Below the pieces are notes generated by a model. That model searched no databases, was not told the DNA's origin, and saw nothing but the letters and a program-made list of their open reading frames with translations. A program made the position numbers and the translations under genes. This document shows positions 7,116-14,841 of a stretch of DNA of 22,710 bases, one piece after another (within the stretch, counting starts at the first letter, position 1; each line of letters starts with the position of its first letter). This stretch comes from an uncultured Oscillospiraceae bacterium. GTDB lineage: Bacteria > Bacillota > Clostridia > Oscillospirales > Ruminococcaceae. Location: positions 1 through 22,710 of the forward strand of contig UQSL01000027.1 in assembly GCA_900543705.1 (NCBI GenBank), in the 5' to 3' direction.

Positions 7116-7705
7116 CATCCCGAACTAACCGTCCAATACCGCAATCGTTATGACACCGCCTGCGTAAGCGACGTGCGGGAGGGTATCTCGGATTTTGCCA
7201 TTGTTGTAACGCCGGAAAACAAAAGCGGGTTAAACTGTATTTTGCTTAAGAGCGAAACGGTTTTCCATGTGGTTCCGCTAGGTCATCCCCTGGCACAGCG
7301 CAGTTCTCTGCGGATCGAGGATATCTGGGATTTTCCCCTGATGATTAACCTCAACCACGACACCAGTGACCCGCTGTTTTTGGAGCGCTGCAAAAAACAG
7401 AGGTTTTCTCCCAACATTGTATACCAGGCGGCGGATATCATCTCCTACACCAGCTCTGTTCCGAGGGGAAGGGACTCGGGCTGAGCCTGTACTGTCTGAA
7501 GGATAAGCTGCATTACGACAACATCACGATGATTCCCTTTGAACGCTCTCAGCTCAACTGGAATCTCCTTCTCATCTATCGGAAAATCTCCCCACAGGCC
7601 GGGGAAACGGAAAATACCGATTATCCCTGGAAATAGGCCGACTGGCTTAACAGTCGAGTTGCAAATTGCGCCCAAATCGTTGACTTTCCGTCCCTGTACG
7701 AGTAA
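7113..7705 (+). pseudogene. LysR-type regulator, effector-binding domain remnant
   Basis: The reading HHPELTVQYRNRYDTACVSD, then GISDFAIVV and VVPLGHPLAQRSSLRIEDIW, is the substrate-binding half of a LysR regulator. The helix-turn-helix half is absent. Two further lesions are visible. Frame is lost at about 7460/7461: adding one base restores SSVAEGKGLGLSLYCLKDK. An in-frame TAG at 7634-7636 interrupts the continuing homology (YPWK, stop, ADWLNSRVANCAQIVDF), which then ends at TAA 7703-7705. The 5' edge abuts the mobC remnant. The gene is dead by three independent changes. Its original target is unknown. Confidence 0.8.
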
Positions 7706-7739
7706 GGTGAAAGCACAAAACAACACCGGGAGTGGTAAC

Positions 7740-8703
7740 ATGCAAAACAAAAAATCCTTTGGTGAATTTATCACCAGAAAAAGAAAAGAAAACCATCTGA
7801 CCCAGCAGGCTTTTGCAGAAAAGCTGTTTGTAACGGAATCCGCAGTTTCCAAATGGGAGCGCGGGGTCTCTTATCCGGATATCACCCTGCTCCATTCCAT
7901 CTGTGAGGTGCTCCATATTACCGAGCACGAGCTTTTGACTGCAAGCGAGGACATTCAAACCCGCAAGACAGAACTCCTTGCCCGCAAATACCAGAACCTA
8001 GGCAAAGGATACCGCTATACCTTAATGGTACTCTACGCGATGGGAATCGTCGTCTGCTTTATCTGTAACCTGGCAATTTTCAACACCCTGTCCTGGTTTT
8101 TCATTGTGCTGACTGCGGAGCTGGTCGCCGCTTCGCTGACTCTCGTGCCGGTGCTGACGCCCAAGAATCGCTGTATGTGGACGCTGGGCGCCTTTACGGT
8201 ATCTCTGGGACTACTGCTGATGACCTGCTGTTTGTACACCGAAGGGGACTGGTTTTTTGTTGCTTATATCCCTATCCTGTACGGCCTGAGCGTCGTCTTT
8301 CTGCCCTTTATCCTTCGGGCTGTGTTTCTGCCCGCCCCTCTTTCCCGCCACAAGGCGCTCATCTGCTTTACTGTGGATTCCCTTCTGCTCCTCCTTCTCC
8401 TCTTTGTCTGCGATCTCTACACCCATGGCGGATGGTTTTTGAGTATTGCGGTCCCCTCTGCTCTGTTCTGCCTGATTCTCCCCTGGGGTATCATGGCGGT
8501 AATCCGTTATACGAAAATCAATGCCTTTTACAAAACGGCAGCCTGCTTTGGGCTTACTGCGGCCTTTGACTATACCTTTGTTGGGGTAATGGATTTTATA
8601 TATGATTATCTTTCTCTCCCTGCTGTTTCTGGCGGTGCTCTTTGCCCTCGCGGGAATCGTTCTGTCGGTCTACCGTTCAAAACAGCAAACCCATCTCCGT
8701 TAA
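7740..8703 (+). pseudogene. XRE-family HTH regulator with membrane domain, frameshifted at the 3' end
   Basis: The N-terminus (residues about 6-65) is a Cro/C1-type HTH: FGEFITRKRKENHLTQQAFA, TESAVSKWERGVSYPD. It is followed by at least six hydrophobic segments (residues about 90-285), a known HTH-plus-membrane layout. ATG at 7740 follows GGGAG with a 7-nt spacer. Up to about 8600 the frame is intact. There it enters a poor, polar reading (LPAVSGGALCPRGNRS) to a stop at 8721, whereas the +1 frame from ATG 8602 reads IIFLSLLFLAVLFALAGIVL to TAA 8701-8703, clearly the missing last membrane helix. A 1-nt insertion or 2-nt deletion in the TTTATATATG tract explains this. The shifted protein (327 residues) may still be made. 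No partner gene is evident. Confidence 0.75.
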
Positions 8704-8718
8704 AGAGGAGCATTCACA

Positions 8719-8754
8719 AATAGTAACCCCCCGCTTCGCCAGGGGGTTACTATT
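8719..8754 (+). terminator. Long GC-rich hairpin after the XRE gene
   Basis: AATAGTAACCCCC (8719-8731) pairs perfectly with GGGGGTTACTATT (8742-8754) around a 10-nt loop. The T tract is minimal, so it may be a weak or bidirectional terminator. A second small GGGTT/AACCC hairpin lies near 8830-8848. Otherwise 8755-8885 is empty. Confidence 0.6.
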
Positions 8755-8885
8755 CTGTCGATGGATTGCTCGAACAAAGCGCTTCGACTGCTGGCATCCC
8801 CACGGCCTGCCGCAGCTTTTTTCCGCCTGTTGGGTTCCCTTTTTAACCCGTATACGTACATTAGAATCATCCCGATTTCCTCCTC

Positions 8886-8914
8886 TTTTTTCAGGAAAGA
8901 AAATATGATACACT
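8886..8914 (+). promoter_or_regulatory. Extended -10 promoter of sbcDC
   Basis: TGATACACT gives an extended -10 (TACACT at 8909-8914), with only a T-rich -35 (8886-8891). The same TGATACAnT form is used upstream of the dipeptidase gene. Confidence 0.4.
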
Positions 8915-8944
8915 GGAAGAAGAAAATATGAGAGGATGACCTAC

Positions 8945-10096
8945 ATGCGCGTCGTACATACATCGGACTGGCATATTGGCAAGGTGCTCGGCGACTACTC
9001 CCTGCTTCAGGACCAGGCATATATTCTGGAGGAGCTCAAGTCTTTTTTGGCCGATCAGCATGCAGACGTACTCATCATTGCCGGAGATCTTTATGACCGC
9101 AAGGTTCCGCCTGCGCAGGCGGTGGAACTGCTGGACGCGGCTCTCAGCGGCATGATCCGGGACACAGGGGTGAAAGTGCTCGCTATTGCGGGGAACCATG
9201 ACAGCCCGCAGAGACTCTCTTTTGCAAGCGGGCTGTACCGGCAGAGTGGGCTGTACCTGAGTGCGAAATACTCTCGGGAGATTGAGACGGTTACCCTTAC
9301 CGATGAGTACGGGGAAATCGTCTTCCACCTGTTGCCCTATGCCGATCCTGCCGTAATCCGGGCGGATTTGCAGGAGGATACCCTGAAAACTGCAAACGAC
9401 GCGGTTGGCCGTCTGCTCTCCCTGCATGAGAGCGCTGTAGATACAGCCAAGCGAAATGTTCTCATTGCACACGGCTTTTTCACCGACCTCTCCGGTGGGA
9501 GGAGTTTGATTTTCGGGGAGGAAACCAATATCGGCGGAAGCGACGCGGTGGACATTGGATGGCTGTCCTCCTATGATTACGCAGCGCTTGGCCATATCCA
9601 TGCCCCCCAGCGCGTGATTTCCGAGCAAATCCGCTACAGCGGATCTCTGCTTAAATACTCGATTGCCGAAGCCTCAAGGAAAAAATCCGTTACGGTTATC
9701 GACTTTGGGCCAAAAGGGGAGACCGTTGTCGAACAGAAAACGCTTCCTGTGCTGCGGGATTTGCGTATGATTACCGGAACGCTCGAAGAACTGACCGATT
9801 ACAAACGAGCAAGCGGAACTCAGGACTATGTGTTTGCACAGCTGGAGGACCGGGATTTGATCGTTGACGCCATGCACCGGTTAAAATCGGTTTACCCCAA
9901 TGCGCTTGGTCTTCGTTTAAAGCCAAAAGGGGATATAGAAACTCCAAAGCGTTCCGCTCTGGCGCAGATAAAAGAAAAATCCCCGCTTGAGCTGTTTGAG
10001 GAATTCTATTTTTATGTTTCCGGCAGACGGATGGATGAGGAGGACCGCCGGTTGCTTGCCAAGGCGGTGCGGGAAGCGGAGGTAGAAAGCGAATGA
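8945..10096 (+). CDS. sbcD: Exonuclease subunit SbcD (Mre11 homologue)
   Basis: A 383-residue manganese-dependent nuclease of the SbcCD complex, which cuts hairpins and processes DNA ends. The five phosphoesterase motifs are in order: HTSDWHIGK (residues 5-13), AGDLYDRKVPP near 50-60, GNHDS near 85, HGFF near 178, and GHIHAPQ near 220. The C-terminal cap follows. ATG at 8945 is preferred because AGAGG lies 9 nt upstream; the in-frame ATG three codons earlier lacks a good site. The stop overlaps the sbcC start (ATGA). This is the standard operon order. Confidence 0.97.
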   Translation: MRVVHTSDWHIGKVLGDYSLLQDQAYILEELKSFLADQHADVLIIAGDLYDRKVPPAQAVELLDAALSGMIRDTGVKVLAIAGNHDSPQRLSFASGLYRQSGLYLSAKYSREIETVTLTDEYGEIVFHLLPYADPAVIRADLQEDTLKTANDAVGRLLSLHESAVDTAKRNVLIAHGFFTDLSGGRSLIFGEETNIGGSDAVDIGWLSSYDYAALGHIHAPQRVISEQIRYSGSLLKYSIAEASRKKSVTVIDFGPKGETVVEQKTLPVLRDLRMITGTLEELTDYKRASGTQDYVFAQLEDRDLIVDAMHRLKSVYPNALGLRLKPKGDIETPKRSALAQIKEKSPLELFEEFYFYVSGRRMDEEDRRLLAKAVREAEVESE

Positions 10097-13086
10097 AACC
10101 GTTAAAGCTTGTTATGAATGCGTTTGGCCCGTATGCGGGGCGGCAGGAAATTGATTTTACCCGCTTTGACGGGCATAACATCTTTGTCGTTACCGGCCCG
10201 ACCGGGGCGGGCAAGACAACCATCTTTGACGCCATCTCTTTTGCGCTGTTCGGGGATTCGAGCGGGGATGCAAGAGAGAGTGAAAATTTTAAAAGCGATT
10301 ATGCCGGGCCGGACGCAGTGTGTTCCGTGGAGCTTACATTTTTGCTAAAGGGAAAGGAATACCGCATTGAGCGCTGTCCCAAACAAACGCGGCTGTCAAG
10401 CCGGGGAAACCTGCGGACAATCAATTCCGATGCTCTGCTTACACTTGCGGATGGCACAGTCGTAGCCGGGGTGAGAAATGTCGACCCGCTGATTGTCTCC
10501 CTGATGGGAATCAGCCGGGACCGTTTCAAGCAGATTGCCATGCTCCCTCAGGGGGAGTACAAAAAGCTGCTGTATGCGGACAGTCGGGAAAAGCAGGAAA
10601 TTTTCCGTAAGGTGTTCTCCACCCAAATCTATATGAAAGTGACGGACGCGCTGCGTGAACAGGCGAGGACGCTCGAGGAATATCTGGGAGAACGGCAGCG
10701 CGACATACAGCTGCATATTGCAATGTATAAAACCGAGAATGAGCAACTGAGAGCGCTCATCCATGCCGCTCAACAGGATATCCCCCAAATTTTCGACTGC
10801 ATGGATACGGATCTGGAACAGGACCGCCGACTTGCAAGGGAAATGGAGACCGATGTCCATTCAATGACCGCGAAAATTCAGGCCTTAGGCTATGCGGAGG
10901 CGGTCAGAATCAACACGCGATTTGATTTGCTCGAGACGACCCGCGCCAGAAAAAAACAACTTGAGGAGAAAAGAGAATCTGCCGCCCTGTTGGAACAGAC
11001 AATTTCCAGGATTCACAGGGCAAAGGAACTGTCCTATTTTCATCAGGAGCTTACATCGCTGGAAAACAGTCTAGACCAGCAGAGGATACAGCTGACCCAG
11101 ACACAGCAGAAGCTGGCGCTGGTACAACAGCAGGCAGAAAAACAGGAAATTCAGCTGAAGAGTCTGCCTAAAATTCAAAAAAAACGGGATACTCTGGCGG
11201 CTTTTGTCTCTTCCCTGGAACAGGAGGCACAAACCGTGGGCCTTCTGGAACAGGCAAAAGCCCAGCTGGCGGTCCTTCAGGCAGGGGAGAAAAAACTGCA
11301 AAACCGTGAGCAGATTTTTTCCTTGTTTTTTACGCGCAAGGAAACGCTGGCTCGACTAGATTCCATCAGCACGCTCGAACAGCTTTCCAAAGAACTGTTG
11401 GCACAGGTGGAATCTTTCTGGAAGGCGTCTGCCGAATATGAGCAGGCACAGCTTGAATATGACAGCGCCTATACCACCTTTCTACAGGGGCAGGCAGGGC
11501 TACTTGCCGCTTCGCTCAGGGAGGGAAAGCCCTGCCCGGTCTGCGGAAGTGTCCACCATCCATTCCCCGCGCCTCAGCGGGGAAAAATCCCAAGCGAAGA
11601 AGAACTTCAAAACTGTAAAAAGCAGGTAGATGCCTGCACGCAGTCTCTGAGGGAAATTGATACTAGGGCCCGAATTCTGCTGGAAAAGCTCCTATCTTCC
11701 TGGAAGGAGGAGGATCCTCTCGGAATACAGGAAAATCGATTGTATCAGTCTAAAACCAGACTTCAAGCCTTGTGCGAGATACTGAAAAACGAAGCAAAAC
11801 GTATACTTGCCAAAGCAAAGGAAACCAATGCGGCGCTTGCCGGGTATCGTGGGATCACCAAAGAGGTATTGCGCGACCCGCGTTACCGGGAAGAGACGTT
11901 TTTACAACAGCTTCGGGAAAAAAATACACAGGATCTTTCCCAGCAGTCGGGAAAGATTCATGCGGCGGAGGAACGGATTGCCACGTTGCAAGGCCAGCTG
12001 AAAAACGGGATCTTTGAAAGCCAGGTTCTACGGGAGAAAATTGATCAGACGAAGCAGGAGGAACAAATCCTGTACAAACAGGCGGAGGACATCACCAGAG
12101 CTTATCAGGAAGGGCAGACTGCTCTTGCACGGGTACAGGAATCTCTGCGCGGCCTGATGGAACGGCTATCCGCTGATGAGGAACTTTTTAATAAGAAGCA
12201 GATGGACTTCAACGTACGCCTACATGAGATGGGTTTTTTCACTAAGCAGGAATTTGAACAGGCGCTCGGTTTGCTGCAAAAGGAACAGGAATACCAGCAC
12301 CGCCTCGAGGAGTACCGAAAAGATTGTTCGAACTGTGACAGCCAGCTTTCTATGCTCGAAGAGGAGTTATCCGGTAAGCAGCGGCAGGATACTGCGGCAA
12401 TCAAGGCCCGGGAGGAGGCGCTGAAGCTTGAACAGGAGCAATGCACTTCCCGGCTTTCCACCTTGCAGGCAGGAATCCTCTCCAATGAGGAGCATCGCAG
12501 GCAGGCGGGAGAAATTTATCAGGCCATCGGGGACAAGCAGGAGGAATATGCCCGCGTGACTCGCCTGTATCGGATGGCAAACGGAAACAACGATGCCAAG
12601 GTGGACTTTGAACGCTATGTGCTTGCCGCCTATTTTGACGATATTATCGAGGCTTCCAACCAGCGTCTGGCAAAAATGACGGGTTATCGCTATACTCTCC
12701 AGCGGAAGCTGGAACGCGGAAAATATGCCAAGGCGAGCGGACTGGATTTTGAGATTATCGACAGCTATACCGGAAAGGCAAGAGACATCACAACGTTGTC
12801 CGGCGGGGAGAGTTTCCAGGCCTCTCTTGCCCTAGCGCTCGGAGTAGCAGATGTGATGCAGATGTATTCGGGCGGCATTGAGATGAACACCATGTTTATC
12901 GATGAGGGCTTTGGTACGCTTGACCCTCAGTCTTTAGACGAGGCGATCCGGACACTGATGGATTTGACCACAGGAGAAAGGCTCATTGGGGTTATCTCCC
13001 ATGTCTCCGAACTTCAAGAGCGCATTCCGGCACAAGTGGCGGTTTCCTCCTCCAGGACGGGGAGCAGTATCCGGGTGATTGTGTGA
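10093..13086 (+). CDS. sbcC: Exonuclease subunit SbcC (Rad50-like SMC ATPase)
   Basis: A 997-residue SMC-type ATPase and partner of SbcD. Walker A is GPTGAGKTT at residues 35-43. A long coiled coil rich in Q, E, K and L runs about 170-480 and 500-830. The zinc hook C-P-V-C at Cys481 and Cys484 lies almost exactly in the middle, as needed for dimer bridging. The signature LSGGESFQASLALALG starts near 902, and Walker B MFIDEGFGTLD has Asp937 and Glu938. Length agrees with the family (about 1000-1050). It overlaps sbcD by 4 bp and is intact. A 62-bp gap with no clear terminator separates it from the tRNA promoter. Confidence 0.97.
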   Translation: MKPLKLVMNAFGPYAGRQEIDFTRFDGHNIFVVTGPTGAGKTTIFDAISFALFGDSSGDARESENFKSDYAGPDAVCSVELTFLLKGKEYRIERCPKQTRLSSRGNLRTINSDALLTLADGTVVAGVRNVDPLIVSLMGISRDRFKQIAMLPQGEYKKLLYADSREKQEIFRKVFSTQIYMKVTDALREQARTLEEYLGERQRDIQLHIAMYKTENEQLRALIHAAQQDIPQIFDCMDTDLEQDRRLAREMETDVHSMTAKIQALGYAEAVRINTRFDLLETTRARKKQLEEKRESAALLEQTISRIHRAKELSYFHQELTSLENSLDQQRIQLTQTQQKLALVQQQAEKQEIQLKSLPKIQKKRDTLAAFVSSLEQEAQTVGLLEQAKAQLAVLQAGEKKLQNREQIFSLFFTRKETLARLDSISTLEQLSKELLAQVESFWKASAEYEQAQLEYDSAYTTFLQGQAGLLAASLREGKPCPVCGSVHHPFPAPQRGKIPSEEELQNCKKQVDACTQSLREIDTRARILLEKLLSSWKEEDPLGIQENRLYQSKTRLQALCEILKNEAKRILAKAKETNAALAGYRGITKEVLRDPRYREETFLQQLREKNTQDLSQQSGKIHAAEERIATLQGQLKNGIFESQVLREKIDQTKQEEQILYKQAEDITRAYQEGQTALARVQESLRGLMERLSADEELFNKKQMDFNVRLHEMGFFTKQEFEQALGLLQKEQEYQHRLEEYRKDCSNCDSQLSMLEEELSGKQRQDTAAIKAREEALKLEQEQCTSRLSTLQAGILSNEEHRRQAGEIYQAIGDKQEEYARVTRLYRMANGNNDAKVDFERYVLAAYFDDIIEASNQRLAKMTGYRYTLQRKLERGKYAKASGLDFEIIDSYTGKARDITTLSGGESFQASLALALGVADVMQMYSGGIEMNTMFIDEGFGTLDPQSLDEAIRTLMDLTTGERLIGVISHVSELQERIPAQVAVSSSRTGSSIRVIV

Positions 13087-13148
13087 ATTTACCTAATTTG
13101 TGGAAAAGTTTTCGGCATCTTTCATCGGTTGTTTTTTGAAAATTGACG

Positions 13149-13177
13149 TTGACACAAACAATTTAGGATGATATAAT
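13149..13177 (+). promoter_or_regulatory. Consensus promoter of the tRNA-Leu pair
   Basis: TTGACA (13149-13154), a 17-bp spacer and TATAAT (13172-13177) match the sigma-A consensus perfectly, as expected for stable RNA. The leader to the first tRNA is about 60 nt. Confidence 0.9.
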
Positions 13178-13242
13178 AGCATATGTTACAGCAAGTCGGG
13201 CAGTAAAAACTGTGTAAACTGGCGAGTATGTACATATGGAAT

Positions 13243-13326
13243 GCGGCAGTGCTGGAATTGGCAGACAGGCACGTTTGAGGGGCGTGTGTCCTTGACGTAC
13301 GGGTTCAAGTCCCGTTTGCCGCACCA
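13243..13326 (+). tRNA. tRNA-Leu (anticodon GAG), CCA encoded
   Basis: A class II tRNA. Acceptor GCGGCAG pairs with TTGCCGC (one G-T). The D arm contains GGAATTGGCAGAC. The anticodon stem CACGT/GCGTG holds the loop TTGAGGG, anticodon GAG, reading CUC and CUU. A long variable arm and T arm ACGGGTTCAAGTCCCGT follow. The discriminator is A, and CCA is encoded at 13324-13326. Confidence 0.96.
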
Positions 13327-13329
13327 CAT

Positions 13330-13416
13330 GCGGGTATGGCGGAATTGGCAGACGCGTTAGATTCAGGTTCTAATGGTCGCAAGGCTGTGCAGGTTCAAGT
13401 CCTGTTACCCGCACCA
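13330..13416 (+). tRNA. tRNA-Leu (anticodon CAG), CCA encoded
   Basis: A class II tRNA starting GCGGGTATGGCGGAATTGGC, 3 nt after its neighbour. Anticodon stem TTAGA/TCTAA with loop TTCAGGT gives anticodon CAG, reading CUG. The variable arm, the T arm with GGTTCAAGTCC and the acceptor 3' strand TACCCGC are intact. CCA is encoded at 13414-13416. Confidence 0.96.
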
Positions 13417-13462
13417 TAACTGGACATCAATCTTGATACAATGTGTGTTTTGATTGATGTCC
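13415..13462 (+). repeat. Direct repeat copy 1 (terminator-type hairpin) after tRNA-Leu
   Basis: This 48-bp segment matches 14379-14426 at 42 of 48 positions by hand alignment. One of the six differences is a paired change in the stem (T-A to C-G), and another turns a C-G into a T-G pair. The methyltransferase gene sits between the copies. Confidence 0.85.
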
Positions 13463-13468
13463 TTTTTT
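13422..13468 (+). terminator. Terminator of the tRNA-Leu operon
   Basis: GGACATCAATC (13422-13432) pairs perfectly with GATTGATGTCC (13452-13462), loop 19 nt, followed by six T. The loop contains TGATACAAT (13434-13442), an extended -10-like element that might serve the gene that follows. Confidence 0.9.
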
Positions 13469-13490
13469 GTTATTAAAGGCAGGCGCGAAA

Positions 13491-14255
13491 GTGAATATGG
13501 AATTCAGAGAAGTATTTGATACCATACCCGATCAGTTTGACAAATATAGACCGCGGTATAGCGCAGAATTGTTTACAGATTTGATTGAGTATGCAGGAAT
13601 CAACCCCGGCAAAACCGTCTTGGAGCTTGGACCGGGAACCGGACAGGCCACTGATCCCATATTGAGTACAGGATGTGATTACCACGCAATCGAGCTTGGT
13701 GAGCATCTGGCTGAAATGATGAATCTCAAGTATGGTGAGTATCCGAACTTCAGCATCGTGAATGACGACTTCATCACACATAATTTTGGCAGCCAGAAAT
13801 TCGATATGATCTATTCTGCAGCGACCATTCAATGGATCCCCGAAGAGATTGCATTCGCTAAGACCTTTCAACTGTTGAAGCCGGGAGGAACACTAGCAAT
13901 GATGTTGACCAGGAGCGATTACAAGACACCGAATGAGGATCTGTACAATAAAATTCAGCGGGTCTATTCCAAGTATTTTAAACCGGAAACCGAATACAAG
14001 CATGGTGCATTCAAATACACAAATGCGCCCAATTATGGATACGTGGGATTCGAGAAGCGAGAGTATTCTGGCAAGCGCGAACTTACTGCAGATGAATATG
14101 TGGCCTTTTCCGGCACGCACTGCGATCACATCATTCTTCCAGAGCCTTACAGAAGCAAGTTCTATAACGGCCTCAGAGAGGCAGTTTTAGATGCCGGAAA
14201 CAAGATTGTGTTCCATGACACTTTCGTCTTGTTTTTAGCGAGACGGCCATTATAA
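13491..14255 (+). CDS. Class I SAM-dependent methyltransferase
   Basis: A protein of about 254 residues with a Rossmann-fold methyltransferase core. Motif I is VLELGPGTGQATDPIL near residues 45-60, an acidic residue ends strand 2 (HAIELGEHLAEMM), a motif II/IV-type FDMIYSAATIQWIPEE lies near 105-120, and motif VI LKPGGTLAMML near 132. It most resembles the UbiE/trans-aconitate-methyltransferase-like group; the substrate is unknown. GTG at 13491 is chosen because AGGCAGG lies 8 nt upstream; ATG at 13497 would be too far, and TTG at 13467 lies inside the terminator. By eye its base composition is more AT-rich than sbcC. It lies between two copies of the tRNA terminator hairpin, which suggests it was inserted there. 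Confidence 0.85.
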   Translation: MNMEFREVFDTIPDQFDKYRPRYSAELFTDLIEYAGINPGKTVLELGPGTGQATDPILSTGCDYHAIELGEHLAEMMNLKYGEYPNFSIVNDDFITHNFGSQKFDMIYSAATIQWIPEEIAFAKTFQLLKPGGTLAMMLTRSDYKTPNEDLYNKIQRVYSKYFKPETEYKHGAFKYTNAPNYGYVGFEKREYSGKRELTADEYVAFSGTHCDHIILPEPYRSKFYNGLREAVLDAGNKIVFHDTFVLFLARRPL

Positions 14256-14378
14256 TACATTTTGTACTTTTCTTACCATTTCAGTACAAAGTCTGGTGAG
14301 CACCTTTTAACCATTCCGGAATAAATTATCGGAAGGTTAGGAGTATAAAAATTTTGTATCAAAATAAGTCACTACTTT

Positions 14379-14426
14379 CATAACTGGACACCAATTTTGA
14401 TACAATGCGTATCTTGATTGGTGTCC
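14379..14426 (+). repeat. Direct repeat copy 2 (covarying hairpin)
   Basis: The 14-bp stem AACTGGACACCAAT (14382-14395) pairs perfectly with ATTGGTGTCCAGTT (14417-14430), followed by TCTTTA. It keeps the stem of copy 1 through a compensatory T-A to C-G change and keeps the loop element TTGATACAATG. It probably terminates the methyltransferase transcript. Confidence 0.8.
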
Positions 14427-14481
14427 AGTTTCTTTATGCAAAAGCCTTGATATACAAGGGTTTTCCGATACTATTTAACGG

Positions 14482-14529
14482 AAACAGGCTCCACAGCGGT
14501 TTGAAATTAGTCGCTGCGGAGCCTGTTTT
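14482..14529. terminator. Bidirectional-looking terminator between the methyltransferase and thi genes
   Basis: AAACAGGCTCC-A-CAGCG (14482-14498) pairs with CGCTG-C-GGAGCCTGTTT (14512-14528), one mismatch in a 17-bp stem and a 13-nt loop. It is followed by T on the plus strand and by TTTCCG on the minus strand, so it could end transcripts from both sides. Confidence 0.65.
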
Positions 14530-14742
14530 GCTTGTTTAAGCGAAGCGACAACCCAGCTCTGCTGGAGAGAGTAAAAAAGCTTTAGCTTCAAGTAGCGAAG
14601 CGAGCCACGAACAGGAAGACTGATTTCATCTTGACCTCTGGCTCATTCTGGACAGGGAGACTCGCTTTGTTCTCGGCTTCCATTTAGACCGCCACAGGGA
14701 CAGCTCACAGGCGTTTACCATACTGGAAGCCGTGAAGTTACA

Positions 14743-14841
14743 CTTTTCGTGGCTGTCAAATATTGCTACTGTTATAAAGCCATCGTTCTTTGCAGTTTTT
14801 ACAGCGTAAACTGCATCTTCAAACACAACGGTTTCGGACTC
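14743..14841 (-). pseudogene. HAD hydrolase C-terminal stub at the end of the thi operon
   Basis: Directly after the last thi gene the minus strand reads ESETVVFEDAVYAVKTAKND then GFITVAIFDSHEK. This is the conserved late segment (V-x-FEDA-xx-A-xx-A-xx-A-G) of beta-phosphoglucomutase-like HAD phosphatases. The whole catalytic N-terminus (DxDGT) and the cap are missing, there is no start, and after HEK the frame passes into unrelated sequence to a stop at 14626. In related Clostridia, from memory, a HAD phosphatase often closes this operon. Here it seems deleted down to about 33 codons. Confidence 0.7.

Larger units (their letters stand above)
14256..14742. other. Long gene-poor interval with several hairpins and foreign-looking debris
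   Basis: This interval contains TTTGTAC/GTACAAA (14261-14290), a bulged AACC..GGTT hairpin near 14309-14337, the second terminator-like repeat (14379-14426), the strong hairpin at 14482-14529, and a short CCAGC-TCT-GCTGG. GCGAAGCGA occurs near 14540 and again near 14597. A 31-codon minus-strand frame (14588-14683) reads MEAENKASLPVQNEPEVKMK then SVFLFVARFAT; it lacks a ribosome site and is not recognised. No convincing gene is present. Confidence 0.5.

Noticed and set aside
13467..13490. TTG 13467 as methyltransferase start
   Set aside because: It lies in the T run of the tRNA terminator; GTG 13491 has its own ribosome site.
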